This document shows positions 1 to 8,112 of a stretch of DNA of 48,466 nucleotides, in pieces. Made by a program: the position numbers and the translations under genes. The notes under the pieces are model-generated. The model was not told the origin of the DNA. It ran no database searches and saw only the letters and a program-made list of their open reading frames with translations. The DNA lies in assembly GCA_003233305.1 (NCBI GenBank), contig QILI01000040.1:1-48466 (forward strand), in the 5' to 3' direction. This stretch comes from Mizugakiibacter sp. GTDB lineage: Bacteria; Pseudomonadota; Gammaproteobacteria; Xanthomonadales; Rhodanobacteraceae. Each line of letters begins with the position of its first letter. Position 1 is the stretch's first letter.

Positions 1-139
1 CGCCCTGATCGACACCGGTCAGGGCGTCGGCTTGTCCGCTGCCAGCGCCGCTCCCTATGCGGCCACTCCCTGGGGGGCCAGCATCCCGCTTACCCCGGAT
101 CTGTGCCTGGAATCATCCAACCCCCAGTCCGTGTGCTAA
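1..139 (+). CDS. C-terminal end of an unidentified protein (partial)
   Basis: An open frame enters from the left edge (codons start at base 2) and ends at TAA 137-139, giving the last 45 residues of a protein. The tail is rich in Ala, Ser and Pro, ends in Gln-Ser-Val-Cys and carries no domain I recognise. Only the stop and continuous frame support it, so the function is unknown. The 285 bases from here to the next gene contain no convincing ORF. Confidence 0.45.
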   Translation, partial: ALIDTGQGVGLSAASAAPYAATPWGASIPLTPDLCLESSNPQSVC

Positions 140-424
140 AGAGACCGCTTGGCCGTTAATCCGTACCGCTTCATCGCCCTCTCAACCTCCTGCGTCCCGC
201 TTTATGTGGCCCGTTTGGATAGGTTGCTGAGCCGAGCTATGGATCACCGGATACCCCATTTGGGGACCACCCTCTCAGGTTTGACTATGGCTGTGGCATC
301 GGCTGTACTGAATACCTCCGCGGATAGATTTTGAATCATTTTGTCTTGGGTACGCCTCTTATGGTTGAGAACACTCCATTTTTCGAGATGGGCCAGCCAT
401 TAATTTTCAGATGAGGGATAGGTC

Positions 425-934
425 ATGCACCAGCAGACGCCTCTGATTGAAGCCGCTCGCCAAGGCGACCATGCTGCGATACTGCGCTTGCTGACCGAGT
501 GCCAGCCCGATTTGCGGCGGATTGCCCAATCACAATGTGCTACACATAGCGATGCGGATGATGCTGCGCAGGAGACGCTTTGGTTGATCTATCAGCGGAT
601 CGGAGCGTTGCGTACGCTGGCCTCGTTTTCGTCATGGATGTTCTCTATCGTCCGTAGGGAATGTCAGCGGCTGTTGCGCAAGGCCTTGCCTATAGGGAAT
701 AAAACCGAACTTGACCCCCCAAGTTTCCGCTATCGGGCTGAAACCGAGCTGCGTAGTGACCTAACCGATGCCATTCTTTCACTACCTCCAAAGTATCGTC
801 AGGCTATCTTGTTGCGGGATTATGAAGAGCAATCCATTAGCGAAATTGCCGACCAATTGCGGTTGACCCGGGCTGCCGTCAAGAGTCGCATTCATCGGGG
901 TCGACAAATGATTCGCGAGTACTTGGCCGACTAG
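425..934 (+). CDS. ECF-type RNA polymerase sigma factor
   Basis: A 169-residue sigma-70 family protein of extracytoplasmic-function size. Region 2 covers about residues 20-85 and includes the acidic stretch Asp-Ala-Asp-Asp-Ala-Ala-Gln-Glu (about 43-50) typical of the core-binding and -10 reading helix. Region 4 covers about 112-166, with the helix-turn-helix following Leu-Pro-Pro-Lys-Tyr-Arg and Ser-Ile-Ser-Glu-Ile-Ala. A ribosome-binding sequence (gaggga) lies about 7 bases before ATG 425. ECF factors normally sit beside an anti-sigma or target gene, but an insertion sequence begins only 16 bases after the stop, so any partner downstream has been displaced or lost. The regulon cannot be told from the sequence. 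Confidence 0.88.
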   Translation: MHQQTPLIEAARQGDHAAILRLLTECQPDLRRIAQSQCATHSDADDAAQETLWLIYQRIGALRTLASFSSWMFSIVRRECQRLLRKALPIGNKTELDPPSFRYRAETELRSDLTDAILSLPPKYRQAILLRDYEEQSISEIADQLRLTRAAVKSRIHRGRQMIREYLAD

Positions 935-950
935 AGATCATGTATTGACA

Positions 951-2157
951 TGTCAAGGCAATTCAGAAATGTCCTCTTTGGGTAGGAAACTTAGGGTAGT
1001 GAAGAGGGTGTGGAAGTAGACTTGATGGTAGGCTTCCAAGGATGGTCAGGAGCCGGTTTCCAGGTGGGGCGGGTAGCTTGTTTAGCCTGAGCCTGATCGA
1101 TTGTCCGGTGGAGGCTTTTGGCATCATCCAGAGGGATGGGTGGTGAGCCTCCGGGCTGTGCCGTACCGGACCGGTAAGCATTGTGGTGGTTGTGCGGGGG
1201 GACGGTGAAACGGGCGTTGTGAGCGGCAATGAAGGTGGGCAGGAAGGCATTGGCGATGTCGAGGTCTGAGATGGCGAGCAGGCGTAGCTCCTTGACCAGG
1301 CGATCCTGAAGCGTTGGGTTAGCCCGCTCCACCCGGCCTTTGGCCTGAGGGGTGTGGGCGTGGATGGGCTCGATGTCCAGCGTCTTGAGGGCCCGGGTAA
1401 ACTGAGTCAGCTCACCCTCGTGATCCGGGAGGTTGATCCGAAAGATGCTGTGCTTATCGGAATACAGTGCCTCTGCACGGCCGTGGCGCTCGAGATAGTC
1501 ACCGAGGGTCTCCATGTAGGCCCGGAGGTCTCGGTGGGGACAAAACGCAGGGCCGTAAGCCGACTCGTGGCATCGTCGATAAACACGATCAGGGTGCAGC
1601 GTGGTCCCCGACCCTCAAACCTAGCATGGGGCGAGCTATCAATCTGCACCCACTCGCCCAAGCACGCTCGACGGGGCCGACGTTGATGGATGCGGGCTCG
1701 TTTACGCCGCTTGGCCTGCCATAATCCCTCGGCGATCATCCATTGACGCAATGTCTCGGCCGAGAGCCGATGCCCGTGGCGCTCGGCCAGCTTTTCCCCA
1801 GCCAGCGTTGGGCCGAAATCCGGGTAGTAGGTCCGTACCAAGGACAGAATCGCGCTGCGCTTCTCCTCTGGGATCGTGTTGTTGGGTCGTCGTCCACGCT
1901 GCCGTGATACCAGACCTGAGGCCCCTTGGCTCCGGTAGCGCTGTACCAGGCGCTTGATCTGACGCACGCTCAGCCTCAACTGTCGTGCCGCCGGCCCCTG
2001 GCCTAAGCGCTGTTCCACCACCGCACGAATCACTCCCAGCCGATCCACCTCTTTGCAACTCATCGTATTGGACTCCTCCGTCACCGGCCCCCTCCTTGTA
2101 AGTAAAAGGGCACATTTTAGGATGGGACAAAGGGGACATTACGGCTTTGGACTGACA
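951..2157 (-). mobile_element. ISNCY/ISDol1-like insertion sequence, both ends present
   Basis: A 1207-bp element with one leftward transposase gene. The ends are imperfect inverted repeats: each starts TGTCA, then 12 variable bases, then AATGTCC(C/T)CTTTG when read inward from either side (951-980 on the plus strand, 2128-2157 on the minus strand). The same left end occurs again at 24301, which independently supports 951 as the true boundary. No clear target duplication is visible. The left side is immediately downstream of the sigma gene; the right side is the cut coding sequence of an IS110-type transposase, so this element is nested in an older one. Confidence 0.78.
991..2063 (-). pseudogene. 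Frameshifted ISNCY-family (DDE/rve) transposase
   Basis: The gene reads leftward in two frames. The N-terminal part (from ATG 2063, preceded by a ggagga site) has a helix-turn-helix start, a Val-Gln-Ile-Asp-Ser-Ser-Pro-His-Ala-Arg-Phe-Glu-Gly-Arg-Gly motif and Phe-Ile-Asp-Asp-Ala-Thr, the first acidic part of the integrase-like catalytic core. The C-terminal part, in the next frame, has Tyr-Ser-Asp-Lys-His-Ser-Ile-Phe-Arg and Thr-Pro-Gln-Ala-Lys-Gly-Arg-Val-Glu-Arg-Ala-Asn, the remaining catalytic motifs. The switch falls at about 1519-1525: adding one base to a short G/C run restores a continuous family-like protein of roughly 355 residues. It is therefore either a one-base deletion or, less likely, a programmed shift. 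Stop codon at 991-993. Confidence 0.8.
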
Positions 2158-2260
2158 GTTGAAGGTACAGGTCTGCACAGCGGCGGCCCGCGAGTTGGTG
2201 GGGTTCATCTGGGCCATTGCTTGTGAAGTCACCGGACAACATGTTGTCAGTGCACGCTAA
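2158..2260 (+). pseudogene. IS110-family transposase, C-terminal fragment
   Basis: Directly after the ISDol1-like right end, an open frame gives a roughly 34-residue tail including Ala-Arg-Glu-Leu-Val-Gly-Phe-Ile-Trp-Ala-Ile-Ala and ends at TAA 2258-2260. That string resembles the conserved C terminus of IS110/IS1111 transposases. No start or catalytic region is present: the rest was lost, and the piece to the left of the ISDol1 element is not the missing half. Identification is from memory of the family motif, so it is probable rather than proven. Confidence 0.6.
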
Positions 2261-2560
2261 AAACCCAGCAAATCTGAAGCCATCAGAGTGGTGTACACAG
2301 CAACAGACAGCGAGCCTTTGGAACAGGACATGAGGGGCCGGTTGGAGAGCCCTCGAGGCTCCAATGAAGCGCCCGGAACAACGGGACGACCCTCGACCCT
2401 AGAGCGAGGCAGCTTCACGACGAAGAGAAGTCAGGCGGTTCCGACCTGCGCATATCAGAGTGATCTACCGTCGTTGATTGCCGCTCGTGCTCTGCTCCGA
2501 GGGCTTGCTGTACGAATCAGAGTGAGTGGAACATGCCAGTGTGAAAATACCTAGAATCAG
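2261..2560 (+). other. Probable 3' remainder of the decayed IS110-type element
   Basis: About 300 bases with no convincing gene. The only long open frame (2288-2554) starts without a ribosome site and has a low-complexity Arg/Ser/Gly composition and no recognisable domain. Position after the transposase fragment suggests it is the element's non-coding 3' part, but the outer boundary is not visible. Confidence 0.3.
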
Positions 2561-2659
2561 CCGTTGACAGGTCAATACATATCAGGCGGAAGCCGTGGTG
2601 CTTTGCGCTTGAGCAAGCTTGGGGCACCATGTACAGCAGCAATGCTTACAGGAGTGCCT

Positions 2660-3331
2660 ATGTCGGAATCTTGCGTAGTAGTTGAAACGGGCGCCACACC
2701 ACAGTATGCAGTCATCTGGTTGCATGGACTGGGTGCTGACGGGCACGATTTCGAACCGTTGGTGCCACAGTTGGGGCAGGTGGGTGGGCCCTCCTTGCGG
2801 TTTGTTTTTCCACATGCTCCGGTACGCCCGATCAGTATCAATGGCGGCATGCGCATGCGGGCTTGGTATGACATCTACGGTTTTGGTCCGGATGCCCCAC
2901 AGGATGAAACCGGGATGGCTGAATCTACGCAGCGGATCGGTCAGCTGATTCAGGAGCAGGCCCGTCACGGCATTGTTGAGGAGAATATTTTTCTAGCCGG
3001 TTTCTCCCAAGGTGGTGCGGTCGCAATAGCCACCGCACTTTGTTATCCCCAACGCTTGGCTGGGCTTATCGCCTTGTCGACCTATCTTCCCAATGCTCAA
3101 ACTTTGGCACGTGATGCAAGCTCAGCCAATGCCGCCTTACCAGTATTTATGGCCCACGGACAAATAGATCCGGTTCTTCCATACCTGCTCGGAATCGCTG
3201 CGCGGGACGGTCTGCAGGCACTCGGTCATGCTGTGGACTGGCATGCCTACAGCATGGCACACCAGGTGATTTCAGCCGAGATCGCTGATCTGCGGGCCTG
3301 GCTGTCCAGACATGTTCAGGAGTGCGTGTGA
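2660..3331 (+). CDS. Alpha/beta-hydrolase carboxylesterase (phospholipase/carboxylesterase family)
   Basis: A 223-residue serine esterase of the acyl-protein-thioesterase/carboxylesterase family, acting in the cytoplasm on short-chain esters. The oxyanion-region motif Leu-His-Gly-Leu-Gly-Ala-Asp-Gly-His-Asp is at 21-30, the nucleophile elbow Gly-Phe-Ser-Gln-Gly-Gly places Ser116, and Asp170 and His201 complete the triad. I chose ATG 2660 because a ggag site lies 5 bases before it and the family starts here; the open frame continues upstream to 2564 but without supporting signals. It overlaps the next gene by four bases (GTGA), indicating translational coupling with the sensor kinase. The esterase-kinase-regulator-hemC order is familiar from xanthomonads. 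The natural substrate is not evident. Confidence 0.9.
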   Translation: MSESCVVVETGATPQYAVIWLHGLGADGHDFEPLVPQLGQVGGPSLRFVFPHAPVRPISINGGMRMRAWYDIYGFGPDAPQDETGMAESTQRIGQLIQEQARHGIVEENIFLAGFSQGGAVAIATALCYPQRLAGLIALSTYLPNAQTLARDASSANAALPVFMAHGQIDPVLPYLLGIAARDGLQALGHAVDWHAYSMAHQVISAEIADLRAWLSRHVQECV

Positions 3332-4353
3332 ACTGGCGCAGTCCACGCCAGCCACTACCGGACTTTTGTGCGTCGCCGGTGCTTGGCGCGCTGTTCGTCG
3401 TGGCAATTTTAGTATCTCTGGTGATGTTGTTTGCACCAGGACATCGGATCGGTGTTCATGACTGGGGTCTTGCGGGTCTGCTGGCCGCATGGCTGGCTAT
3501 TCTCAGTGGGGTGGTGTTGTGCAAGATCAGACTGGTATTGCAAAAGTTGCCTGGAGTCTGGCCCTGGATTGCCGCATGGCTGCTGCTGATGGTGGTGATC
3601 GTTGCCTCAACGGCCGTAATCTGGCATTTCGATCATGTCCTGGAAATTCAGCTTATCGAGAGCAGTCGGGGCAGGTTTCTGCTGGGCATTGGTGGAGCGG
3701 CCGCACTGGTTAGTGCAGCATTGTTCCGCTACCTGTGGGTATTGGGCGAATGGCGATCGCGCCGTGAAGCTCTGGCTCGGGCCCGGTTTGATGCTCTGCA
3801 GGCAAGGATCGAGCCGCATTTTCTTTTCAACAGTCTGAATACGGTAGCCGCCTTGTTACGAGTAGATCCGGAGCGTGCCGAACAGGCTCTGGTCAGCCTA
3901 TCGGAAATTCTTCGCGCAGCATTAGATGAAAGTTCGGAATCGACCCTGGGTGAGGTCTTGCAACGGCTGGATGATTATCTGGCCATTGAACAGTTACGGC
4001 TGGGTGAACGATTGCAGATTAAGCGTGATCTGGCTGATTTGCCGAGGGAGCTCGTAGTGCCGCGCTGGCTGCTACAGCCGCTGGTAGAAAATGCGCTGCG
4101 CCATGGTATCGCTGCGCGGGTCACAGGGGGGGTACTGGAAATTCGTGGGCGTCGTGGCACTAAGGGATTGGAAATTTCGGTACGCAATCCCCTGCCCGAG
4201 ATTCCTGCGCCGCATGGTACCGGTCACGGACTTGCCAACGTCGAGTCGCTTATCCGTTACCATTTTGGCCATCAGGCATCCCTGAACATCACTCATGACA
4301 ACGGACACTGGCAAACAACGCTGCGACTCCCCGATGCGTATCCTCATCGCTGA
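3328..4353 (+). CDS. algZ: AlgZ/LytS-type sensor histidine kinase
   Basis: A 341-residue membrane histidine kinase of the His_kinase (LytS/AlgZ) family. Four hydrophobic segments lie at about 19-38, 46-66, 78-100 and 117-138. The phosphoacceptor motif Ile-Glu-Pro-His-Phe-Leu-Phe-Asn-Ser-Leu-Asn puts His164 in place. The N box is Gln-Pro-Leu-Val-Glu-Asn-Ala-Leu-Arg-His-Gly (250-260) and the G box Gly-Thr-Gly-His-Gly-Leu-Ala-Asn-Val (297-305). GTG 3328, overlapping the esterase stop, is preferred over GTG 3322 because it is correctly spaced from the agg-ag site. The 3' end overlaps the regulator start by 20 bases, so kinase and regulator should be made together. The signal sensed is unknown; the alginate role of Pseudomonas AlgZ should not be assumed. 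Confidence 0.87.
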   Translation: MNWRSPRQPLPDFCASPVLGALFVVAILVSLVMLFAPGHRIGVHDWGLAGLLAAWLAILSGVVLCKIRLVLQKLPGVWPWIAAWLLLMVVIVASTAVIWHFDHVLEIQLIESSRGRFLLGIGGAAALVSAALFRYLWVLGEWRSRREALARARFDALQARIEPHFLFNSLNTVAALLRVDPERAEQALVSLSEILRAALDESSESTLGEVLQRLDDYLAIEQLRLGERLQIKRDLADLPRELVVPRWLLQPLVENALRHGIAARVTGGVLEIRGRRGTKGLEISVRNPLPEIPAPHGTGHGLANVESLIRYHFGHQASLNITHDNGHWQTTLRLPDAYPHR

Positions 4354-5041
4354 TGACGAGCCATTGGCTCGGGTACGGCTGGAAATTATGCTGCGCCAGT
4401 GCCCGAATACCGAGTTGGTCGGCAGTGTCGGCAGTGGCCAGGAAGTGCTGGAGCGACTGGTTGCAACGCACCCGGACGTGTTGTTGCTGGATATCGCCAT
4501 GCCTGGCCTGGATGGGGTTGCTTTGGCGCGTCGGCTCTCGAAACTACCCAGTTCTCCACAGGTGGTCTTCTGTACAGCGTATGCGCAGCATGCACTGGAT
4601 GCTTTCCAATTGCATGTTGCAGACTATCTCCTCAAGCCGGTCGTTCAGGCCCGGCTATGTGAGGCTTTGCTGCGGGCTGGGCGTCTCAGAGTGCGGGCTA
4701 CAGATAATGACCCTGTTTACCTCAGTGCCCGAGTTCGTGGTGAGACCATCCGTATCTCACTGGATCGAGTCATTGTGCTGCAGGCAGATGACAAATATGT
4801 AGAGGTCCAACACGAGGAGGGTCGGGCGCTGATTGAGATGTCGCTAAAGGCGCTGGAAAAGGCCTATCCAGAGCGGTTTCTACGCCTACACCGGCGCTGC
4901 CTGGTTCCCAGAGAACGTCTACTTAGCTTGAAACTTGGCGCGGATGGTCGCACGCTAGCGCGTTTGCTTGGCAGCGACCTGACTCTGCAGGTCAGTCGTC
5001 GTAACCTACCCACACTACGCAAGTTTTTGCGTAGTGAATGA
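4334..5041 (+). CDS. algR: AlgR/LytTR-family response regulator
   Basis: A 235-residue two-domain regulator. The receiver domain (1 to about 115) starts Met-Arg-Ile-Leu-Ile-Ala-Asp-Asp-Glu-Pro, with acidic pocket Asp7/Asp8, phosphoacceptor Asp53 in Leu-Leu-Asp-Ile-Ala-Met-Pro-Gly and Lys101 in Leu-Leu-Lys-Pro. The C-terminal LytTR DNA-binding domain (about 132-232) contains Tyr-Val-Glu-Val-Gln-His-Glu-Glu-Gly and the Phe-Leu-Arg-Leu-His-Arg-Arg-Cys-Leu-Val motif. ATG 4334 is chosen over the upstream in-frame start at 4295 because the receiver fold starts there. It is the partner of the kinase just upstream and is followed 12 bases later by hemC, an arrangement shared with Pseudomonas and xanthomonads. 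Confidence 0.88.
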   Translation: MRILIADDEPLARVRLEIMLRQCPNTELVGSVGSGQEVLERLVATHPDVLLLDIAMPGLDGVALARRLSKLPSSPQVVFCTAYAQHALDAFQLHVADYLLKPVVQARLCEALLRAGRLRVRATDNDPVYLSARVRGETIRISLDRVIVLQADDKYVEVQHEEGRALIEMSLKALEKAYPERFLRLHRRCLVPRERLLSLKLGADGRTLARLLGSDLTLQVSRRNLPTLRKFLRSE

Positions 5042-5053
5042 TTTTGGAACAGC

Positions 5054-5995
5054 ATGTCAACAACGATTCGAATCGCTACCCGACAGAGTGCTTTGGCCCT
5101 TTGGCAAGCTGAGCACGTAGCCCAGCGGCTACGGTGCATCCATCCAGGCTTGCAAGTACAGCTCCGCCCGATGACCACCCGGGGTGATGAGGTGCTCGAT
5201 CGATCGCTCGCCGAACTTGGTGGCAAGGGTCTGTTCTTAAAAGAGTTGGAGATCTCCATGCAAGAGGGGAAGGCCGATCTGGCGGTGCATTCACTGAAGG
5301 ATGTCCCGGTTGATCTGGAGCCGGGATTTACCCTGGCAGCGATCCTCAGTCGAGCAGATATGAGCGATGCTTTCGTCAGCGTCCAATACTCGCACTTACA
5401 GTCACTTCCTCATGGGGCTCGCGTCGGCACGTCCTCGTTGCGCAGGCAAGCCCAGTTGCGGGCTTTACGTCCTGACCTCCACCTGTTGGGTTTGCGTGGC
5501 AACGTGAATACTCGCCTAGCCCGCCTGCAGGCGGGAGACTATGACGCTATTATTCTTGCCTCAGCCGGCCTTGAGCGGCTGGGACTGGCGGCGGTGATTC
5601 GTGAACGACTGGTTCCACCCGACTGGCTGCCGGCACCGGGGCAAGGGGCGATTGCCATTGAGGCTCGCAGTACCGATACACGGATCATGCACTGGCTGCA
5701 AGCACTCGATGACCCTGAAACCCGATGTACAGTTTCTGCAGAGCGCGCTTTCAATGCCACCCTGGGTGGGAATTGTTCGGTGCCCGTTGGCGCCTACGCC
5801 GTACTTGGGGAACAGAGGCTGCACTTGCATGGCCTGGTTGGGGATGCGCAAACCGGCAAGCTGCTGCGGGGTGAAATTGCCGGCAGTATCCAGCAGGTGG
5901 CAGAACTGGGCCATAGTCTGGCTGAGGAATTGCTTGACCGTGGAGCAAGAGAACTGTTGGCTGCAGCAATTCCCCCACCAGTTCTGAAACGATAG
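5054..5995 (+). CDS. hemC: Hydroxymethylbilane synthase (porphobilinogen deaminase)
   Basis: A 313-residue cytosolic enzyme that joins four porphobilinogen units into hydroxymethylbilane for heme, siroheme and related tetrapyrroles. Visible family features: [14 protein letters not shown] at 6-19, catalytic Asp83 in His-Ser-Leu-Lys-Asp-Val-Pro, the Arg-rich Gly-Thr-Ser-Ser-Leu-Arg-Arg substrate loop at about 125-131, and the dipyrromethane-cofactor cysteine Cys241 in Gly-Gly-Asn-Cys-Ser-Val-Pro-Val-Gly. Length is normal. It lies 12 bases after the LytTR regulator and is probably cotranscribed with it. hemD, often the next gene, is not adjacent here. Confidence 0.95.
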   Translation: MSTTIRIATRQSALALWQAEHVAQRLRCIHPGLQVQLRPMTTRGDEVLDRSLAELGGKGLFLKELEISMQEGKADLAVHSLKDVPVDLEPGFTLAAILSRADMSDAFVSVQYSHLQSLPHGARVGTSSLRRQAQLRALRPDLHLLGLRGNVNTRLARLQAGDYDAIILASAGLERLGLAAVIRERLVPPDWLPAPGQGAIAIEARSTDTRIMHWLQALDDPETRCTVSAERAFNATLGGNCSVPVGAYAVLGEQRLHLHGLVGDAQTGKLLRGEIAGSIQQVAELGHSLAEELLDRGARELLAAAIPPPVLKR

Positions 5996-6135
5996 GGCCG
6001 CTGAGTCACGGCAAAAGGATCTGGCAAATCATTCGCGATAGCGTTGTGAAAACGGACCGGCCCGCTAGGAAAAAAAGAAAACTTGCCGGTAAGCTTCATG
6101 CTCGGCATGCTGGAGAGCAATAAAGAGGCGGGATC

Positions 6136-7116
6136 ATGGATCGTTTTGAGCGTATTGTGCATCTGCATCGGTTGCTGAAAAGGGCCCGTCATCCGGTATC
6201 GTTAGCGCGGCTTATAGATGAGCTTGAATGTTCCCGAGCTACGGTATATCGCGTGGTGGCTTATTTACGAGATACCCTGGGTGCCCCGCTTGAGAGCGGA
6301 GCGGATGAGCAAGCGAGTTTCTGCTATCTCGGTGACGAGGCGGACTCTTTCGAGTTACCGGGACTGTGGCTGAGCAGCGAGGAACTGGCTGCGTTATTAG
6401 CTATGCACACTTTGCTGGAGCAGGCTGATCCGGGCGTATTGACGGGAGCCCTGACACCCTTTCGTACAAAAATCGAGCGACTGCTGGCTGAACGTACTAC
6501 CGGCCAAACCTTGCCGCTGAAGCGTATCCGGATGATCGGCTCGGGTAGTCGGGCGTTGGATCAGCATGTTTTTCGCAGTGTCGCAGGAGCCGTATTGGAG
6601 CGGCGGCGCATCGATTTTGTCTATCGCGCCAGGAGTAACGACAAGGTCACTCGACGTTCGGTTTCACCGCAACGTATCGTGCATTATCGCGATAATTGGT
6701 ACCTGGATGCCTGGGATCATGATAAGGAAGCCCTGCGTAGCTTTGCCGTGGATCGTATGCGTGAGATCAGTACACCAAGCCTTCCCGTACGAGATCTTGC
6801 CGACAGCACTCTGGATGCCGCCCTTGCCGGAGGTTATGGCATTTTTGCCGGAGCCGCCCAGGACTGGGCCACCATCCACTTTTCTGCACATGCAGCAAGA
6901 TGGGTGGCTGATATGCACTGGCATACCCAGCAGCAGGGGCGCTTTTTGGAAGATGGACGCTTCGAGTTGCGTCTACCCTATGCCAATTCACGCGAATTGC
7001 TCATGGATATCCTTAAATACGGCCCTGACGCGGAATTGGTCGCCCCCGTAGCCTTACGGGAAGAGATGAAAATGCTGCTGGGTCTGGCCTTGCAGGCGTA
7101 TGCTGTAAAACCATGA
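6136..7116 (+). CDS. WYL-domain helix-turn-helix transcriptional regulator
   Basis: A 326-residue regulator of the YafY/PafC-like class. The N-terminal winged helix (about 1-58) includes Cys-Ser-Arg-Ala-Thr-Val-Tyr-Arg as the probable recognition helix. The WYL domain runs from about 140 to 215 and contains the signature as Asp-Asn-Trp-Tyr-Leu-Asp-Ala-Trp-Asp (about 195). A C-terminal WCX-like extension follows. WYL domains are thought to bind nucleic acids or small ligands; no ligand can be inferred here. A gaggcggg site precedes ATG 6136. The stop overlaps the start of the patatin-like gene (ATGA, four bases), so the two form a coupled pair. Confidence 0.85.
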   Translation: MDRFERIVHLHRLLKRARHPVSLARLIDELECSRATVYRVVAYLRDTLGAPLESGADEQASFCYLGDEADSFELPGLWLSSEELAALLAMHTLLEQADPGVLTGALTPFRTKIERLLAERTTGQTLPLKRIRMIGSGSRALDQHVFRSVAGAVLERRRIDFVYRARSNDKVTRRSVSPQRIVHYRDNWYLDAWDHDKEALRSFAVDRMREISTPSLPVRDLADSTLDAALAGGYGIFAGAAQDWATIHFSAHAARWVADMHWHTQQQGRFLEDGRFELRLPYANSRELLMDILKYGPDAELVAPVALREEMKMLLGLALQAYAVKP

Positions 7117-8054
7117 GTGATTCCCTATCCAATCCGCCGGCTGGGCCCCGGCCACGGGTTGCTCTGGCACTGGGTAGTGGTGGGGCTCGTGGACTGGCAC
7201 ATATTGGGGTCATTGAAGTACTGCAGGAGGCTGGATTCGAGATTGTTGCTGTCGCCGGTTCGTCCATGGGGGCGGTGATCGGTGGGATCTATGCTTTGGG
7301 AAAATTATCGACCTACCGCGATTGGGTGTGTAGTCTGGACAAGGTCGACGTGCTGCGCCTGCTCGACTGGACGCTCACCGGACCTGGATTCATCAAGGGT
7401 GATCGCATCATCAAGAGCCTGCGTGCGTTGCTGGGCGAAGCTGATATTGAATCGTTACGGATCCCTTTCACGGCTGTAGCGGTAGATATTGACCGGCAGC
7501 GGGAGGTATGGCTGGCTCGTGGTCGCTTATTCGATGCGATACGGGCCTCGATTGCAATTCCCATGCTGTTCCACCCATTTGAGGGGGAGGATGGTCGGCG
7601 CCTGGTTGATGGCGGTTTGCTCAATCCAGTTCCGGTAACTCCATTGTTGCGGGAGCGGTACGACTATCTGATTGCCGTCTCACTGGACGGCCCCGGCGAA
7701 ATTAACTTGCAGGAGTTTGCGAAATCCATCCCCAGACAAAATAGTGCAACTCGTAAGAGGCTCATTCCCGCTCGTGTGCACAATTTGTTTGCCGAGTGGC
7801 ATCCCGCGCACGAGCATCATGAAGTGCAGAATCAGCTTGGCCGGTTCGGGCTTTCGGTTGCGGCGATGGAACTGATGCAGGCTAATCTGGCGCGGCTGAA
7901 ACTGGCGGTGCACCGTCCTGACCTGGTGATCGAGATTCCTCTCAATAGTTGTGCGAGCTATGAGTTTTATCGGGCCACCGAGCTGATCGCACTGGGGCAT
8001 GCCATTACTAACCGGGCTTTGCGTGCGGCCGGTATCGGGCCCCAGGCAGCCTGA
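7113..8054 (+). CDS. Patatin-like phospholipase (RssA-like)
   Basis: A 313-residue lipid acyl hydrolase with a Ser-Asp dyad. The oxyanion motif Gly-Ser-Gly-Gly-Ala-Arg-Gly-Leu-Ala-His-Ile-Gly occupies 21-32. The nucleophile is Ser51 in Gly-Ser-Ser-Met-Gly. The catalytic Asp166 lies in Leu-Val-Asp-Gly-Gly-Leu-Leu-Asn-Pro-Val-Pro-Val, as in bacterial RssA/YchK relatives. There is no signal peptide, so it is probably cytoplasmic or peripherally bound to the inner membrane. It is translationally coupled to the WYL regulator. The substrate is unknown; bulk phospholipid turnover is the usual family suggestion. Confidence 0.88.
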   Translation: MSDSLSNPPAGPRPRVALALGSGGARGLAHIGVIEVLQEAGFEIVAVAGSSMGAVIGGIYALGKLSTYRDWVCSLDKVDVLRLLDWTLTGPGFIKGDRIIKSLRALLGEADIESLRIPFTAVAVDIDRQREVWLARGRLFDAIRASIAIPMLFHPFEGEDGRRLVDGGLLNPVPVTPLLRERYDYLIAVSLDGPGEINLQEFAKSIPRQNSATRKRLIPARVHNLFAEWHPAHEHHEVQNQLGRFGLSVAAMELMQANLARLKLAVHRPDLVIEIPLNSCASYEFYRATELIALGHAITNRALRAAGIGPQAA

Positions 8055-8080
8055 TTTTTAGGTGATCCGGATGGCTGCCG

Positions 8081-8112
8081 GGTTCTCCTCGAAAGAGGAT
8101 GTGGGCTTTTTT
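8081..8112 (+). terminator. Weak intrinsic terminator candidate after the patatin gene
   Basis: A short stem (tcctc / gagga, GAAA loop) is followed by tgtgggc and a run of six T at 8107-8112. A second inverted repeat, ggcagcc (8045-8051) with ggctgcc (8073-8079), lies just upstream and could extend the structure. The stem is short and not directly against the T run, hence moderate confidence. Confidence 0.4.

Noticed and set aside
149-334. 61-residue open frame after the first gene
   Set aside because: Starts at TTG without a ribosome site and has no recognisable motif; probably chance.
963-1724. Several open frames on both strands within the insertion sequence
   Set aside because: They overlap the transposase in other frames; the motifs are in the leftward frames only.
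2288-2554. 88-residue open frame in the IS110 remainder
   Set aside because: No ribosome site or domain; low-complexity composition and location in a decayed element.
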